A stretch of 19,058 nucleotides of DNA from Clostridia bacterium (GTDB lineage: Bacteria > Bacillota > Clostridia > Oscillospirales > Acutalibacteraceae), in contig CAAGGN010000238.1 of the NCBI GenBank assembly GCA_900769375.1, positions 1 to 19,058 on the forward strand, written 5' to 3'. The position numbers and the translations under genes were made by a program. Shown here piece by piece: positions 7,499 to 14,609 of this stretch; within the stretch, counting starts at the first letter, position 1; every line of letters starts with the position of its first letter. The notes beneath the pieces are model-generated. The model did no database searches. It saw only the letters and a program-made list of their open reading frames with translations, and was not told the DNA's origin.

Positions 7499-8644
7499 AT
7501 GAATTTTTATAAAAAAGCACTTGAATTAAAGGATGAAACTATTGCGCATAGAAGATTTCTTCATGAAAATGCAGAAGTAGGACTTAATATGCCAAAGGCG
7601 GTAAATTACGTTTGTGAAGAATTACGAAGCATAGGATTAAACCCCAAAAAATGTGGTGGTGGAGTGATCGCAACCTTAGGAGATGGCAAACCATTGCTAC
7701 TCTTAAGAGCGGATATGGACGCTTTGCCTATGAAGGAGGAAAGTGGATTGTCCTTTGCCTCCAAAACTGCTTGCGCCCATACCTGCGGCCATGATTTTCA
7801 TACCGCCTTCCTTCTGAGCGCCGCCAAAATTTTAAAGGCGGCGGAAGACAAATTAAGGGGCAGAATTAAATTAGTGTTCCAACCCTCCGAAGAGGACCTT
7901 AAAGGTTGTCAGAATATGATGGATAACGGTCTTTTTAATGAAATCCCTGATTTTGCTTTATCCTTCCATGTGGGAGCAGGGCAGATACCTGTTGGTACAG
8001 TAATGTATAATAGTGATTCGATTATGATGTATAGTGCCGATAGATTTGAAATCAGAATAAGCGGAAAAGGGGGTCACGGCGCCATACCCAATCTTAACGC
8101 GGACCCTATTAAAACTGCGGTTGGGATATATTCCGCCTTTAAAAACCTTGCCGAAAAAGAGAACGCTTTAATAACAATAGGTAAATTTCAGGGTGGCGAT
8201 ACTGATAACGTTATTCCCGACATTGCTGTTTTGGGTGGTTCTTTGCGAACTGATAGCAAGGAAAAACAAAAGCTAATTTCAGATAAAATGAAGGAAATGG
8301 CAGAGCATATAGCTAAAGAGAATAAATGCTCCATAGATTTCGTCATAAATGCTTCCGTTCCGCCTCTTGTTTGCAATAATGAGTTTGCCGAGAGAGTTAT
8401 TGGGCTTTTAAGAGAGCTTAATATGGAAAATTATAAAGAAATATCAGATATTAAGGTTACTGCATCTGATGATTTTTCCCTTATCACCGATAAAATCCCC
8501 GGCGCCTATATTTACCTTGCTTGCGGTTTTGAGGATGAAAGAGGAAAATTTACCGCCCATAACCCAAGGGTTTTATTTAATGAGGATGTGTGTCCTATAG
8601 GCGTTGCCGCCTTCGCTCACTGCGCTTATGAATTGTTAAAATAA
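7499..8644 (+). CDS. M20 family metallo-amidohydrolase (hippurate hydrolase / N-acyl-amino-acid deacylase type)
   Basis: Enzymes of this family hydrolyse the amide bond of N-acyl amino acids or related conjugates with a two-metal centre. The 381-residue product has LRADMDALPM at 69-78 and HTCGHDFH at 94-101 (Cys96, His98 and His101 in the metal/active-site region). FQPSEE at 127-132 holds the catalytic and metal Glu pair, His157 lies in SFHVG, and H-N-P-R near the C-terminus provides the last ligand; a dimerisation domain sits in the middle. The start is taken at 7499 because a terminator lies just upstream and GGTGA precedes this ATG by four bases; the frame stays open back to 7355 inside the previous gene. 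The substrate is undetermined: aminoacylase, hippuricase, acetyldiaminopimelate deacetylase and auxin-conjugate hydrolase-like members look alike at this level. Confidence 0.9.
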   Translation: MNFYKKALELKDETIAHRRFLHENAEVGLNMPKAVNYVCEELRSIGLNPKKCGGGVIATLGDGKPLLLLRADMDALPMKEESGLSFASKTACAHTCGHDFHTAFLLSAAKILKAAEDKLRGRIKLVFQPSEEDLKGCQNMMDNGLFNEIPDFALSFHVGAGQIPVGTVMYNSDSIMMYSADRFEIRISGKGGHGAIPNLNADPIKTAVGIYSAFKNLAEKENALITIGKFQGGDTDNVIPDIAVLGGSLRTDSKEKQKLISDKMKEMAEHIAKENKCSIDFVINASVPPLVCNNEFAERVIGLLRELNMENYKEISDIKVTASDDFSLITDKIPGAYIYLACGFEDERGKFTAHNPRVLFNEDVCPIGVAAFAHCAYELLK

Positions 8645-8667
8645 AAAACTCCCATAAAGGAGTTTTT
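8644..8667. terminator. Bidirectional terminator between the M20 gene and azlD
   Basis: AAAAACTCC (8644-8652), loop CATAAA, GGAGTTTTT (8659-8667). The stem is short in GC but flanked by A and T runs, so it can terminate the plus-strand M20 gene and the convergent minus-strand azlCD transcript, whose stop codon is at 8668-8670. Confidence 0.75.
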
Positions 8668-8994
8668 TTAAAAGATAAATTGAAGAAGAATAATATTGCA
8701 AACTGTACCAAGAACAATACTTATAAGTGTGTTTCGCTTTAAAATATACGAAACTATAACCACCAAGGAAGAAATAATTGTGGGTAAAAAACCTTGGATA
8801 CTATTAAAAGATATATCTTTAAGACAATAAACGACCAACATTCCCATAATGGCATAGGGAAGGGTACGCCCCAATTTTTCTATAATTTTAGGTGTCTTTT
8901 TGTTTTGTCCCCAGATTAAAAAGGGAAGAAAACGAAGCAGAGCGGTTACAAGAGAAATTACGGCAACCGCGAGCCAGAGGTATGAATTATTCAT
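8668..8994 (-). CDS. azlD: AzlD family branched-chain amino acid transport subunit
   Basis: AzlD is the small partner of AzlC in an exporter of branched-chain amino acids and analogues in the cytoplasmic membrane. The 108-residue protein has about four hydrophobic segments, and its start (S-L-V-T-A-L-L-R-F-L-P-F near residues 10-21) is typical of the family. An in-frame ATG at 9033 exists, but the ideal GGAGG sits nine bases before the ATG at 8994, so that start is chosen. The ATG at 9003 directly abuts the same GGAGG and is too close. The gene overlaps the end of azlC by eight bases (ATGAATAA), consistent with coupled translation of the two subunits. Confidence 0.88.
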   Translation of the reverse strand: MNNSYLWLAVAVISLVTALLRFLPFLIWGQNKKTPKIIEKLGRTLPYAIMGMLVVYCLKDISFNSIQGFLPTIISSLVVIVSYILKRNTLISIVLGTVCNIILLQFIF

Positions 8995-9670
8995 TTTTTG
9001 CATCCTCCTTATATAAACAAAGGAGCAAAGCAATTATAAGCATTGCAGGGATAAGGAATTTTTCTGCGCCGAAGATAAGAAGGGAAGCGACCGAACAGAT
9101 AAGACCTATGAGGGCGGCAGAATGATTTTTGCTCGTTAACCATTGCTCTAAAAATATAGTTATAAATAGAGCGGTTAGAGCAAAATCAATGCCTTCGCTA
9201 TTGAATTTTATAAGCGTACCCGTGACGGCTCCGAGAGCAGTTCCAAGCACCCAATAAAAATGGTTTAATACCGAAACTAAAGTGAAGTATTTATTCCTCA
9301 TAGAAGGGATTATATCTTTGTTATCCTGACATACAAGAGAATAGGTTTCATCAGTGAGCGCAAATATAAGATAGGGCTTTTTAAGTCCCGTATTTTTATA
9401 TCTGTCTATCATTGAAATACCGTAAAAGATATGACGGGCGTTTACCGCAAGAGTGGTAAGCGCTACGGTTATAAGCGAGGCGCCGCCTGATAAAAGACCT
9501 ATGGCCGCATACTGCATAGATCCCGCATATATAAAGATGCTCATAGCGAGGGTTAAAAGAATACCGAAACCGCTTGATTTCATAATTATTCCAAAACCAA
9601 ATCCCAAAACCAAATAACCCGTTAAAACGGGTAGGGTGGAAACTAAACTCTGTTTTATAATTTTCTTCAT
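8987..9670 (-). CDS. azlC: AzlC family branched-chain amino acid permease
   Basis: AzlC is the large membrane subunit of the AzlCD exporter for branched-chain amino acids (and azaleucine in Bacillus). The 227-residue protein is strongly hydrophobic with several membrane segments. It shows the family blocks P-V-x-x-G-Y-L-V-L-G-F-G-F-G near 15-28, S-x-x-I-Y-A-G-S-M-Q near 44-53, and N-A-R-H-I-F-Y-G-I-S near 76-85, then the T-D-E-T-Y pair. AAGGAGGTG lies about six bases before the ATG. A promoter on the minus strand is visible at 9722-9750. No Lrp-type regulator is nearby, and the leader has no T-box. Confidence 0.93.
   Translation of the reverse strand: MKKIIKQSLVSTLPVLTGYLVLGFGFGIIMKSSGFGILLTLAMSIFIYAGSMQYAAIGLLSGGASLITVALTTLAVNARHIFYGISMIDRYKNTGLKKPYLIFALTDETYSLVCQDNKDIIPSMRNKYFTLVSVLNHFYWVLGTALGAVTGTLIKFNSEGIDFALTALFITIFLEQWLTSKNHSAALIGLICSVASLLIFGAEKFLIPAMLIIALLLCLYKEDAKNE
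9004..9010 (-). promoter_or_regulatory. Ribosome binding site that sets the azlD start
   Basis: AAGGAGG on the minus strand lies inside the 3' end of azlC, nine bases from the ATG at 8994 but directly abutting the in-frame ATG at 9003. The spacing favours 8994. Confidence 0.75.
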
Positions 9671-9694
9671 CTCGGCACCTCCTTAAACTTTATA

Positions 9695-9723
9695 TTGTTA
9701 TTTTTTAAAAAACATATTATAAT
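9695..9723 (+). promoter_or_regulatory. Promoter for the EamA permease gene
   Basis: TTGTTA (9695-9700), a 17-base spacer and a perfect TATAAT (9718-9723). The transcript should start near 9730, about 27 bases before the ATG at 9757. It overlaps the divergent azlC promoter. Confidence 0.58.
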
Positions 9724-9750
9724 GATAATAGATTTTTATGGAGTAGTCAA
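9722..9750 (-). promoter_or_regulatory. Promoter for azlCD
   Basis: On the minus strand TTGACT (9750-9745), a 17-base spacer and TATCAT (9727-9722), each one mismatch from consensus. The expected transcript starts near 9715 with a leader of about 45 bases. Its -10 box overlaps by two bases the -10 box of the opposing EamA promoter. Confidence 0.62.
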
Positions 9751-9756
9751 TGCTTA

Positions 9757-10632
9757 ATGAATAATAAAATTATGTTTTCACTGTCTATGGTGATTTTCGG
9801 CACCATAGGGCTTTTTGTGAGATTTATTCCTTTATCATCTGGTGAAATAGCTCTTATAAGGGCGGTTTTGGCCTTTTTGCTTGTGGGTGGATATTTGCTT
9901 ATAAAAAGGCAAAAAATATCATTCGAAAACTCAAAAAAGGAGTTCGTTTTATTGCTTTTATCCGGTGCCGCCATGGGCTTTAACTGGATATTTCTTTTTG
10001 AAGCATATAAATATACCACCGTTTCGGTGGCAACTTTAAGTTATTATTTTGCACCCGTAATTGTAATGGTTTTAAGTCCGTTTCTGTTTAAAGAAAAATT
10101 AACCGCAAAAAAGATTATTTGTTTTATTTTCTCAACACTGGGTCTCGTTATGATAACGGGAATAGGTAATTTAGGCGGTGAAAGCAATCACCTTAAAGGT
10201 ATAGTGTTCGGCCTTTTGGCCGCGTGTCTCTATGCCGCAGTTATGATTTTAAATAAGCTAATAAAAGGACTTTCCGGAATAGAACGCACCTTTTTACAGT
10301 TTGCTTCGGCTATTGCGGTGCTGCTTCCATACGTGCTCTTAACCGACGGAATCGCGGCATTTACACTGGAAACCGCGGGGATTACCTGCCTTTTGATTGT
10401 CGGCTTAATCCATACGGGACTTGCATATATTCTCTATTTTTCATCTCTAAAGGAGATAGAGGGTCAGCAGGTTGCGATTATAAGCTATATAGATCCGCTT
10501 GTAGCAGTTTTGGTTTCGGTCTTTGTCCTTAAAGAAGAAATAACTGCAGTTCAACTTATAGGCGGAGCACTTATTTTATGCTTTACTCTTTTAAATGAAA
10601 TTAAATTAAAAAAACATAACAAACAAAGGTAG
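9757..10632 (+). CDS. EamA family (drug/metabolite superfamily) permease
   Basis: The 291-residue protein is a ten-helix transporter made of two EamA repeats, each about 140 residues; members export amino acids, nucleobases or other small metabolites. Family marks are an N-terminal G-T-I-G-L-F-V-R, G-E-I-A-L-I-R-A near 29-36, and the helix-4/5 segment L-S-Y-Y-F-A-P-V-I-V. The second repeat has G-L-A-Y-I-L-Y-F-S-S-L and Y-I-D-P-L-V-A-V-L. The substrate cannot be deduced. The neighbouring divergent azlCD exporter makes amino-acid-related efflux an attractive guess, nothing more. The GGAG at 9740-9743 is 13 bases from the ATG, rather far; it is ideally placed instead for a four-codon ORF at 9750-9764. 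The stop codon lies inside the terminator stem. Confidence 0.9.
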   Translation: MNNKIMFSLSMVIFGTIGLFVRFIPLSSGEIALIRAVLAFLLVGGYLLIKRQKISFENSKKEFVLLLLSGAAMGFNWIFLFEAYKYTTVSVATLSYYFAPVIVMVLSPFLFKEKLTAKKIICFIFSTLGLVMITGIGNLGGESNHLKGIVFGLLAACLYAAVMILNKLIKGLSGIERTFLQFASAIAVLLPYVLLTDGIAAFTLETAGITCLLIVGLIHTGLAYILYFSSLKEIEGQQVAIISYIDPLVAVLVSVFVLKEEITAVQLIGGALILCFTLLNEIKLKKHNKQR

Positions 10633-10653
10633 GATAAAATTATCCTACCTTTG
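10624..10653. terminator. Bidirectional terminator between the EamA gene and the alpha/beta hydrolase
   Basis: CAAAGGTAGGATAA and TTATCCTACCTTTG form a perfect 14-bp inverted repeat. The plus side is followed by TTGATTTTTATTT, and the minus side leads into a T-rich stretch. The left arm includes the EamA stop codon, and the hydrolase stop (minus) is seven bases beyond the right arm. Confidence 0.8.
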
Positions 10654-10660
10654 TTGATTT

Positions 10661-11671
10661 TTATTTAAAAAGGTCGTTTATGAGGGTGTTAATTGCCTCA
10701 TCATCTTTTATAAATTCGTGATTCCCTTCGTAAATTTGAAGTTTCACCCAATCGGTGCCTACATCTTTGCAAATTTCTTTGATTCTTTCAAAGGCCTCTT
10801 TACTGTAATTAAATTTGAAAAGCTCGTCATTATCGCCGATAGCAAGATGAATTCTTCTCGGATATACAAGGCAAGCCACTTCGCTGTCATCAAACATATA
10901 TGCACTGTCGCGCCATACCCAGTCACTCCAACCTACAATGTCGCGGGTGTTAAAAAACGAACTTGAAACAGCAGATTTTATACGGGTATCGAGAGCGGTG
11001 GTAAAGAGGGTATAGAATCCACCGTAGGACATACCCACCATACCGAAATTCTTGACGTATTCTTTCTTTTCAAAGTAGTCAAGGACTTTAATAAGGGCGT
11101 AAACCTCGACGGCTGTTATGGAACTGCCGACTCTTTTAAGATTGGCGTCGATATGTTCGCGGTTGAAATCAACCTCGTATGCGGTCTTATCCCATAAAAG
11201 AAGTTGGGCGGCGAATATATGAACGCCGTGTTTTCTGACGCGCTCTAACATATCGTTATAGTTAGAGGTACTGCCGTAAAATCCTGAAATAAACTCGGGA
11301 GTACCAAGACCTCCGTGTTGCACGAGGACAAAAGGTCTTTTTTCTTCTGCCTTTGCCTTAAAGAAAAGTCCTGAAAATTTAAGATCTTCTAAAATTTCAA
11401 AGCTCATACGGTAACACTCGTGAGTTTCATCCTCAAAAAGAAACTCCTCGGTTGCTGAAGGAAATACGTTATGGTCAATATCCGTAAGAGGCCAACCAAG
11501 CATTTTAGCAAAATCTTCGCGGTATTTTTCAGGTGTTTTAAAGATATCCTTTATATATTCCTGTCTTTTTGACTTTGCCTCAAATTGTCGCGTCTTAATC
11601 AAATTATTAAGCCCGTCTACGTATTCTTCTTTCCTTTTTTTAGACAAGATTTTTTCTTCTGAGTATGACAT
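10661..11671 (-). CDS. Alpha/beta hydrolase (acetyl-xylan-esterase / dienelactone-hydrolase-like)
   Basis: A 336-residue predicted cytoplasmic serine hydrolase. Visible motifs are QHGG at 118-121 (oxyanion-hole loop), the nucleophile elbow GMSYGG at 213-218 with Ser215, an acidic loop GDNDELF at 279-285 (Asp280 or Asp282 as the triad acid) and EGNHEF at 315-320 with His318. Before the hydrolase fold there is a helical, charged N-terminal extension of about 100 residues, as in large esterase families annotated as acetyl xylan esterase or prolyl-oligopeptidase-like. No signal peptide is present. GAGG lies six bases before the ATG, and a promoter is seen at 11742-11770. It stands alone between terminators, so context suggests no substrate. 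Confidence 0.85.
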   Translation of the reverse strand: MSYSEEKILSKKRKEEYVDGLNNLIKTRQFEAKSKRQEYIKDIFKTPEKYREDFAKMLGWPLTDIDHNVFPSATEEFLFEDETHECYRMSFEILEDLKFSGLFFKAKAEEKRPFVLVQHGGLGTPEFISGFYGSTSNYNDMLERVRKHGVHIFAAQLLLWDKTAYEVDFNREHIDANLKRVGSSITAVEVYALIKVLDYFEKKEYVKNFGMVGMSYGGFYTLFTTALDTRIKSAVSSSFFNTRDIVGWSDWVWRDSAYMFDDSEVACLVYPRRIHLAIGDNDELFKFNYSKEAFERIKEICKDVGTDWVKLQIYEGNHEFIKDDEAINTLINDLFK

Positions 11672-11741
11672 AATTACCTCAATGTTTTAAAAAAATATAA
11701 ACCGTATGTTTTTCAGCGTTCTATACCGCAAGTTTAAGTTT

Positions 11742-11770
11742 ATTATATCACCCTGATATTTGAATAGCAA
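11742..11770 (-). promoter_or_regulatory. Promoter for the alpha/beta hydrolase gene
   Basis: On the minus strand TTGCTA (11770-11765), a 17-base spacer and TATAAT (11747-11742). The leader would be about 64 bases. It begins right after the ferritin terminator, which insulates it. Confidence 0.6.
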
Positions 11771-11771
11771 T

Positions 11772-11799
11772 AAAAAAAGTCCCGAATTTTCGGGACTTT
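11772..11799 (-). terminator. Terminator of the ferritin gene
   Basis: AAAGTCCCGAA (11776-11786), loop TT, TTCGGGACTTT (11789-11799). Read on the minus strand, the stem is followed directly by a run of T. It is ten bases after the ferritin stop codon. Confidence 0.85.
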
Positions 11800-11808
11800 A
11801 ATTTTATT

Positions 11809-12318
11809 CTAAAGAACAAGAGAGGGAGCCGAATAAATGCGACCTGCCAATTCCTGATTGAGCATATAAAGACTTTTGGGGTCAGAGCCAAAAAGATCCA
11901 TCTTTGTGATCATATCATTTGCATTGGTCTCTTCTTCGCCCTGCTCTTTAACAAACCAATCTAAAAACTGCATTGTGCGGAAATCCTTAACCTCGTAAGC
12001 GGCAGCATAGATATCGTTAATAAGAGAGGTTACATATTCCTCGTGTTCAAGACCAGCTTTAAGGACGTCCATATCGCAGCTAAACACTTTATCGGGTTTA
12101 TCAATGGCTTCTAAGGTAACCTTCTGATTTTCATTTTGAAGGTATCTATAGAAGAGCATTGCATGGTCTCTTTCCTCCTGGGCTTGAATCATATACCAGT
12201 TTGCAAAACCGTTAAGTCCTCTATCTTCAAAATAGTTAGAGAAATCAAGGTAAAGGTAAGCGGAATAAAATTCCTTGTTGATCTGTTGATTAAGAAGCTC
12301 GCGTACTTTATCGTTCAT
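11809..12318 (-). CDS. ftnA: Ferritin (non-haem, FtnA type)
   Basis: Ferritin oxidises Fe(II) and stores it as a mineral inside a 24-subunit shell in the cytoplasm. The 169-residue length is standard. Compared with E. coli FtnA, the ferroxidase-centre residues are all in place: Glu16 (K-E-F-Y-S-A), Glu49 and His52 (E-E-R-D-H), Glu93 (H-E-E-Y), Gln126 and Glu129 (E-Q-G-E-E-E). No haem-ligand Met typical of bacterioferritin is evident. GGAGG precedes the ATG by nine bases, with a near-consensus promoter just upstream and a strong terminator behind, so it is probably monocistronic. The erythrin-VIT1 transporter about 2.3 kb upstream on the same strand suggests linked handling of iron. Confidence 0.96.
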   Translation of the reverse strand: MNDKVRELLNQQINKEFYSAYLYLDFSNYFEDRGLNGFANWYMIQAQEERDHAMLFYRYLQNENQKVTLEAIDKPDKVFSCDMDVLKAGLEHEEYVTSLINDIYAAAYEVKDFRTMQFLDWFVKEQGEEETNANDMITKMDLFGSDPKSLYMLNQELAGRIYSAPSLVL

Positions 12319-12345
12319 TATTTAAACCTCCGTGAATTTTTATTT

Positions 12346-12374
12346 ATTTTATCATATTTTTTTAAAATAGTCAA
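12346..12374 (-). promoter_or_regulatory. Promoter for ftnA
   Basis: On the minus strand TTGACT (12374-12369), a 17-base spacer and TAAAAT (12351-12346). The leader would be about 20 bases. It begins six bases after the GDPD stop codon. I see no Fur-box-like palindrome overlapping it. Confidence 0.62.
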
Positions 12375-12379
12375 TTAAA

Positions 12380-13180
12380 CTAAAGATTCGGGTCTTCGAA
12401 TATAGGATACTCACCAAGCTCTTTTGCGACAATCCGACCTTCAGAATCAACCGTCCAAACGAACTTAATGGCTTTGTAAAAATTAGTCGTGATGCTTACG
12501 GGGAAATTCGCACGGTCCTTATAGTCATAGGAAATAAAGTGGGGCTTGGCAATAAAGTTTAGCGCCATAGCGGCACCTAAAACCTTAACAAATGTCACCT
12601 TGGGACCCCTTAAATAATTTGTATAAAGAAGTCCTCTGAAGGAGTTTGGAAGAAGTTTTCCCATTTTGCCTATGAGGAAGGGATTAAAAGATTCCAAGCA
12701 GTAGGGTCCTTTATAAGTTTTTAAGATTTCTGCCGTTTTTTCGCAAACCTCGCAGTTGCGGTTTTCACCCTTGATTTCTACCAATATAGGTGTTCTTCCG
12801 TTTACCAACTCTAAAACCTCTTTAAGAGTTGGGATTTTTTCATCAGTTTCGCCAAGGGTCAGCTCTTTAAGCTCTGCCAATGTAAGCTCGTCAAGCCGCT
12901 TATCAAGTCCTGTCATCCTTTTGAGATTATAGTCGTGAAAAACCATAACCTCTTTATCCTTGGAAAGTTGGATATCAAGCTCCATTCCCAACCCCTTTTC
13001 TACTGCCGCTTCAAAGGCGAAAAGGGAATTTTCGGGAATGCCTTCCTTATGAAGTCCTCTGTGCGCGTAATCGCAAAGCAAAACCTCATCGGGTGTTTTC
13101 TTGTACGGCTTTATGAGGAATAGGATATAAATTAAAAAAATTAGTATTAAAATAGAAAAAACAATAATTAAAGGTATCAT
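12380..13180 (-). CDS. Membrane-anchored glycerophosphodiester phosphodiesterase (GDPD)
   Basis: GDPD enzymes hydrolyse glycerophosphodiesters to glycerol-3-phosphate and an alcohol, in lipid turnover or phosphate scavenging. The 266-residue protein starts with one hydrophobic helix (about residues 2-23) followed by K-P-Y-K-K, so it is probably membrane-tethered. The TIM-barrel motifs are complete: His40-Arg41, Glu50-Asn51, Glu67 and Asp69 (G-M-E-L-D), His82-Asp83, and Glu135/Lys137 (V-E-I-K). The ATG is two bases after the TGA of the MFS gene, and only a weak GTGGAC lies upstream, so translation probably depends on coupling. No terminator follows; the ftnA promoter begins almost at once. Confidence 0.92.
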   Translation of the reverse strand: MIPLIIVFSILILIFLIYILFLIKPYKKTPDEVLLCDYAHRGLHKEGIPENSLFAFEAAVEKGLGMELDIQLSKDKEVMVFHDYNLKRMTGLDKRLDELTLAELKELTLGETDEKIPTLKEVLELVNGRTPILVEIKGENRNCEVCEKTAEILKTYKGPYCLESFNPFLIGKMGKLLPNSFRGLLYTNYLRGPKVTFVKVLGAAMALNFIAKPHFISYDYKDRANFPVSITTNFYKAIKFVWTVDSEGRIVAKELGEYPIFEDPNL

Positions 13181-13182
13181 AA

Positions 13183-14568
13183 TCAGTCCACGTCAAGATG
13201 TTCAAGTAAGCTCTTTTCTTCGATTTTTTCGGCATCACCGTGTTTAACAAAGAGCATAGTAATAAATGAGAAGGCAACGAATACTGCGCCAAAGGTGAAG
13301 AAGGTGTATCTCATACCGATAATGTCATAAAGGAAGCCCGATAAAATGGGGGCAACGATTTGGGCGGCCATAGAGGCAGTGTAGTAATAACCGGTATATT
13401 TGCCAACGTTACCGTGCTTTGCGAGTTCGACTGCCATAGGGAAGGAGTTAACGTTAATGGTTGCCCAGCCAATACCTGCCAAAATAAATATTGGGAACAT
13501 AATTATCTCGGGGGTGGATGGGGTTACGAAAATACCGCAAGCGAAGGCAACGGCAAGCATTATAACGCCTGCAAGCACCGTCTTTCTTCTGCCGATTTTC
13601 GAGGCAATTATACCAACGGGTATGTAGGAAACAATGGCCGCGGCCTGAGCAATAATAAGGGTGAAGTTAAAATCAAAACCTAATATATTGGTTGCATATA
13701 CGGAATATTTACTCGTAATAGAGTTATAACCGATATACCAAAGGGCAACGGATGCGAGAATAAGAAGGAAGGATTTGAATTCGGCCTTCGAGAGCTTGTT
13801 TCCAACGTTACTGTCGGTATCATCAACCTCTTTTTCAAGACCCAATTTTATCGATTCCTCTTCCATTTCTTTTGCCCATTTGTTTTCCTTAACGGTTAAA
13901 AGAAAGACAATAAAGCCGACCATCATAATCAGGCATACTGCAATAACGTAGGGGGTATATTGCATATAAACGTTTTTGGAGGTTGCGAAAACCATACCTA
14001 AAACCAATACTAAAATCGCGCCTGCGGTTCCCGTAAGATTTATTATTGCGTTCGCCTTTGAACGAAGGGGTTTAACCGTAACGTCGGGCATAAGGGCAAC
14101 TGCGGGAGAGCGGAATATAGCCATCGCAACGAGAACTACAAGCAGAGTTCCTATAAATCCGATTAGATAAAGTGGGTTTTGCAAGGTGAGCTGGATGGCG
14201 GCCTTTCTGATTTCCTCATCGCTTCCGCTCATATTGGGAATACCTGCGCTTATAACTCTTGCAAGCTGCATATTATCGATAAACGTAAGACCTATAAAAG
14301 AAATTACCGAAATGATAGTACCGATAAATATAAATGGTGTGCGCTTGCCGAAACGGGTGTTAACCTTATCGGAAATGGTGCCGAAAATCGGGAGCAAAAA
14401 TACTGCCAATACGTTATCAATGGACATAACAGTTCCCGAAGCCGACTGAGGAAGACCAAAGTGGTTGGTGAGAATTAGGGGGATAATGGCATCGTATGCC
14501 TGCCAGAATGCTTGAATAAGGAAAAATGCCATGCCAACGAGTAATACGCGCTTGTAATTAAGTTTCAT
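13183..14568 (-). CDS. MFS permease (GPH/SLC45-like, sugar-transporter type)
   Basis: A 461-residue, roughly twelve-helix permease of the major facilitator superfamily. The N-terminal half has F-G-x-x-S-D-K-x-N-T-R-F-G-K-R-T-P-F around residues 60-80, the signature loop of glycoside/sucrose-cation symporter relatives (GPH, SLC45). The second half has a matching S-K-I-G-R-R-K-T loop, and the central cytoplasmic loop (about 220-260) is long and charged. The frame opens at a TTG at 14586, but that codon is part of the GGAGG ribosome binding site itself, so the ATG at 14568, eleven bases downstream of it, is the likely start. It follows VIT1 by 41 bases with no terminator and precedes GDPD by two bases. 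The substrate is unknown; a sugar or glycoside is the family expectation. Confidence 0.87.
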   Translation of the reverse strand: MKLNYKRVLLVGMAFFLIQAFWQAYDAIIPLILTNHFGLPQSASGTVMSIDNVLAVFLLPIFGTISDKVNTRFGKRTPFIFIGTIISVISFIGLTFIDNMQLARVISAGIPNMSGSDEEIRKAAIQLTLQNPLYLIGFIGTLLVVLVAMAIFRSPAVALMPDVTVKPLRSKANAIINLTGTAGAILVLVLGMVFATSKNVYMQYTPYVIAVCLIMMVGFIVFLLTVKENKWAKEMEEESIKLGLEKEVDDTDSNVGNKLSKAEFKSFLLILASVALWYIGYNSITSKYSVYATNILGFDFNFTLIIAQAAAIVSYIPVGIIASKIGRRKTVLAGVIMLAVAFACGIFVTPSTPEIIMFPIFILAGIGWATINVNSFPMAVELAKHGNVGKYTGYYYTASMAAQIVAPILSGFLYDIIGMRYTFFTFGAVFVAFSFITMLFVKHGDAEKIEEKSLLEHLDVD

Positions 14569-14579
14569 AACAAAAAATT

Positions 14580-14584
14580 CCTCC
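14580..14584 (-). promoter_or_regulatory. Ribosome binding site that sets the MFS start
   Basis: GGAGG on the minus strand lies eleven bases upstream of ATG 14568. The longer reading frame would start at the TTG that overlaps this very site, which is implausible. Confidence 0.75.
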
Positions 14585-14609
14585 AATTATATTATTCTTT
14601 GCCGAGGGG

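Noticed and set aside
12319..12379. Fur-box-like site at the ferritin promoter
   Set aside because: The region is AT-rich, but no 7-1-7 or GATAAT-type repeat is present.
14569..14586. TTG start for the MFS permease
   Set aside because: The TTG overlaps the GGAGG that serves the ATG at 14568, so it cannot be initiated from that site.
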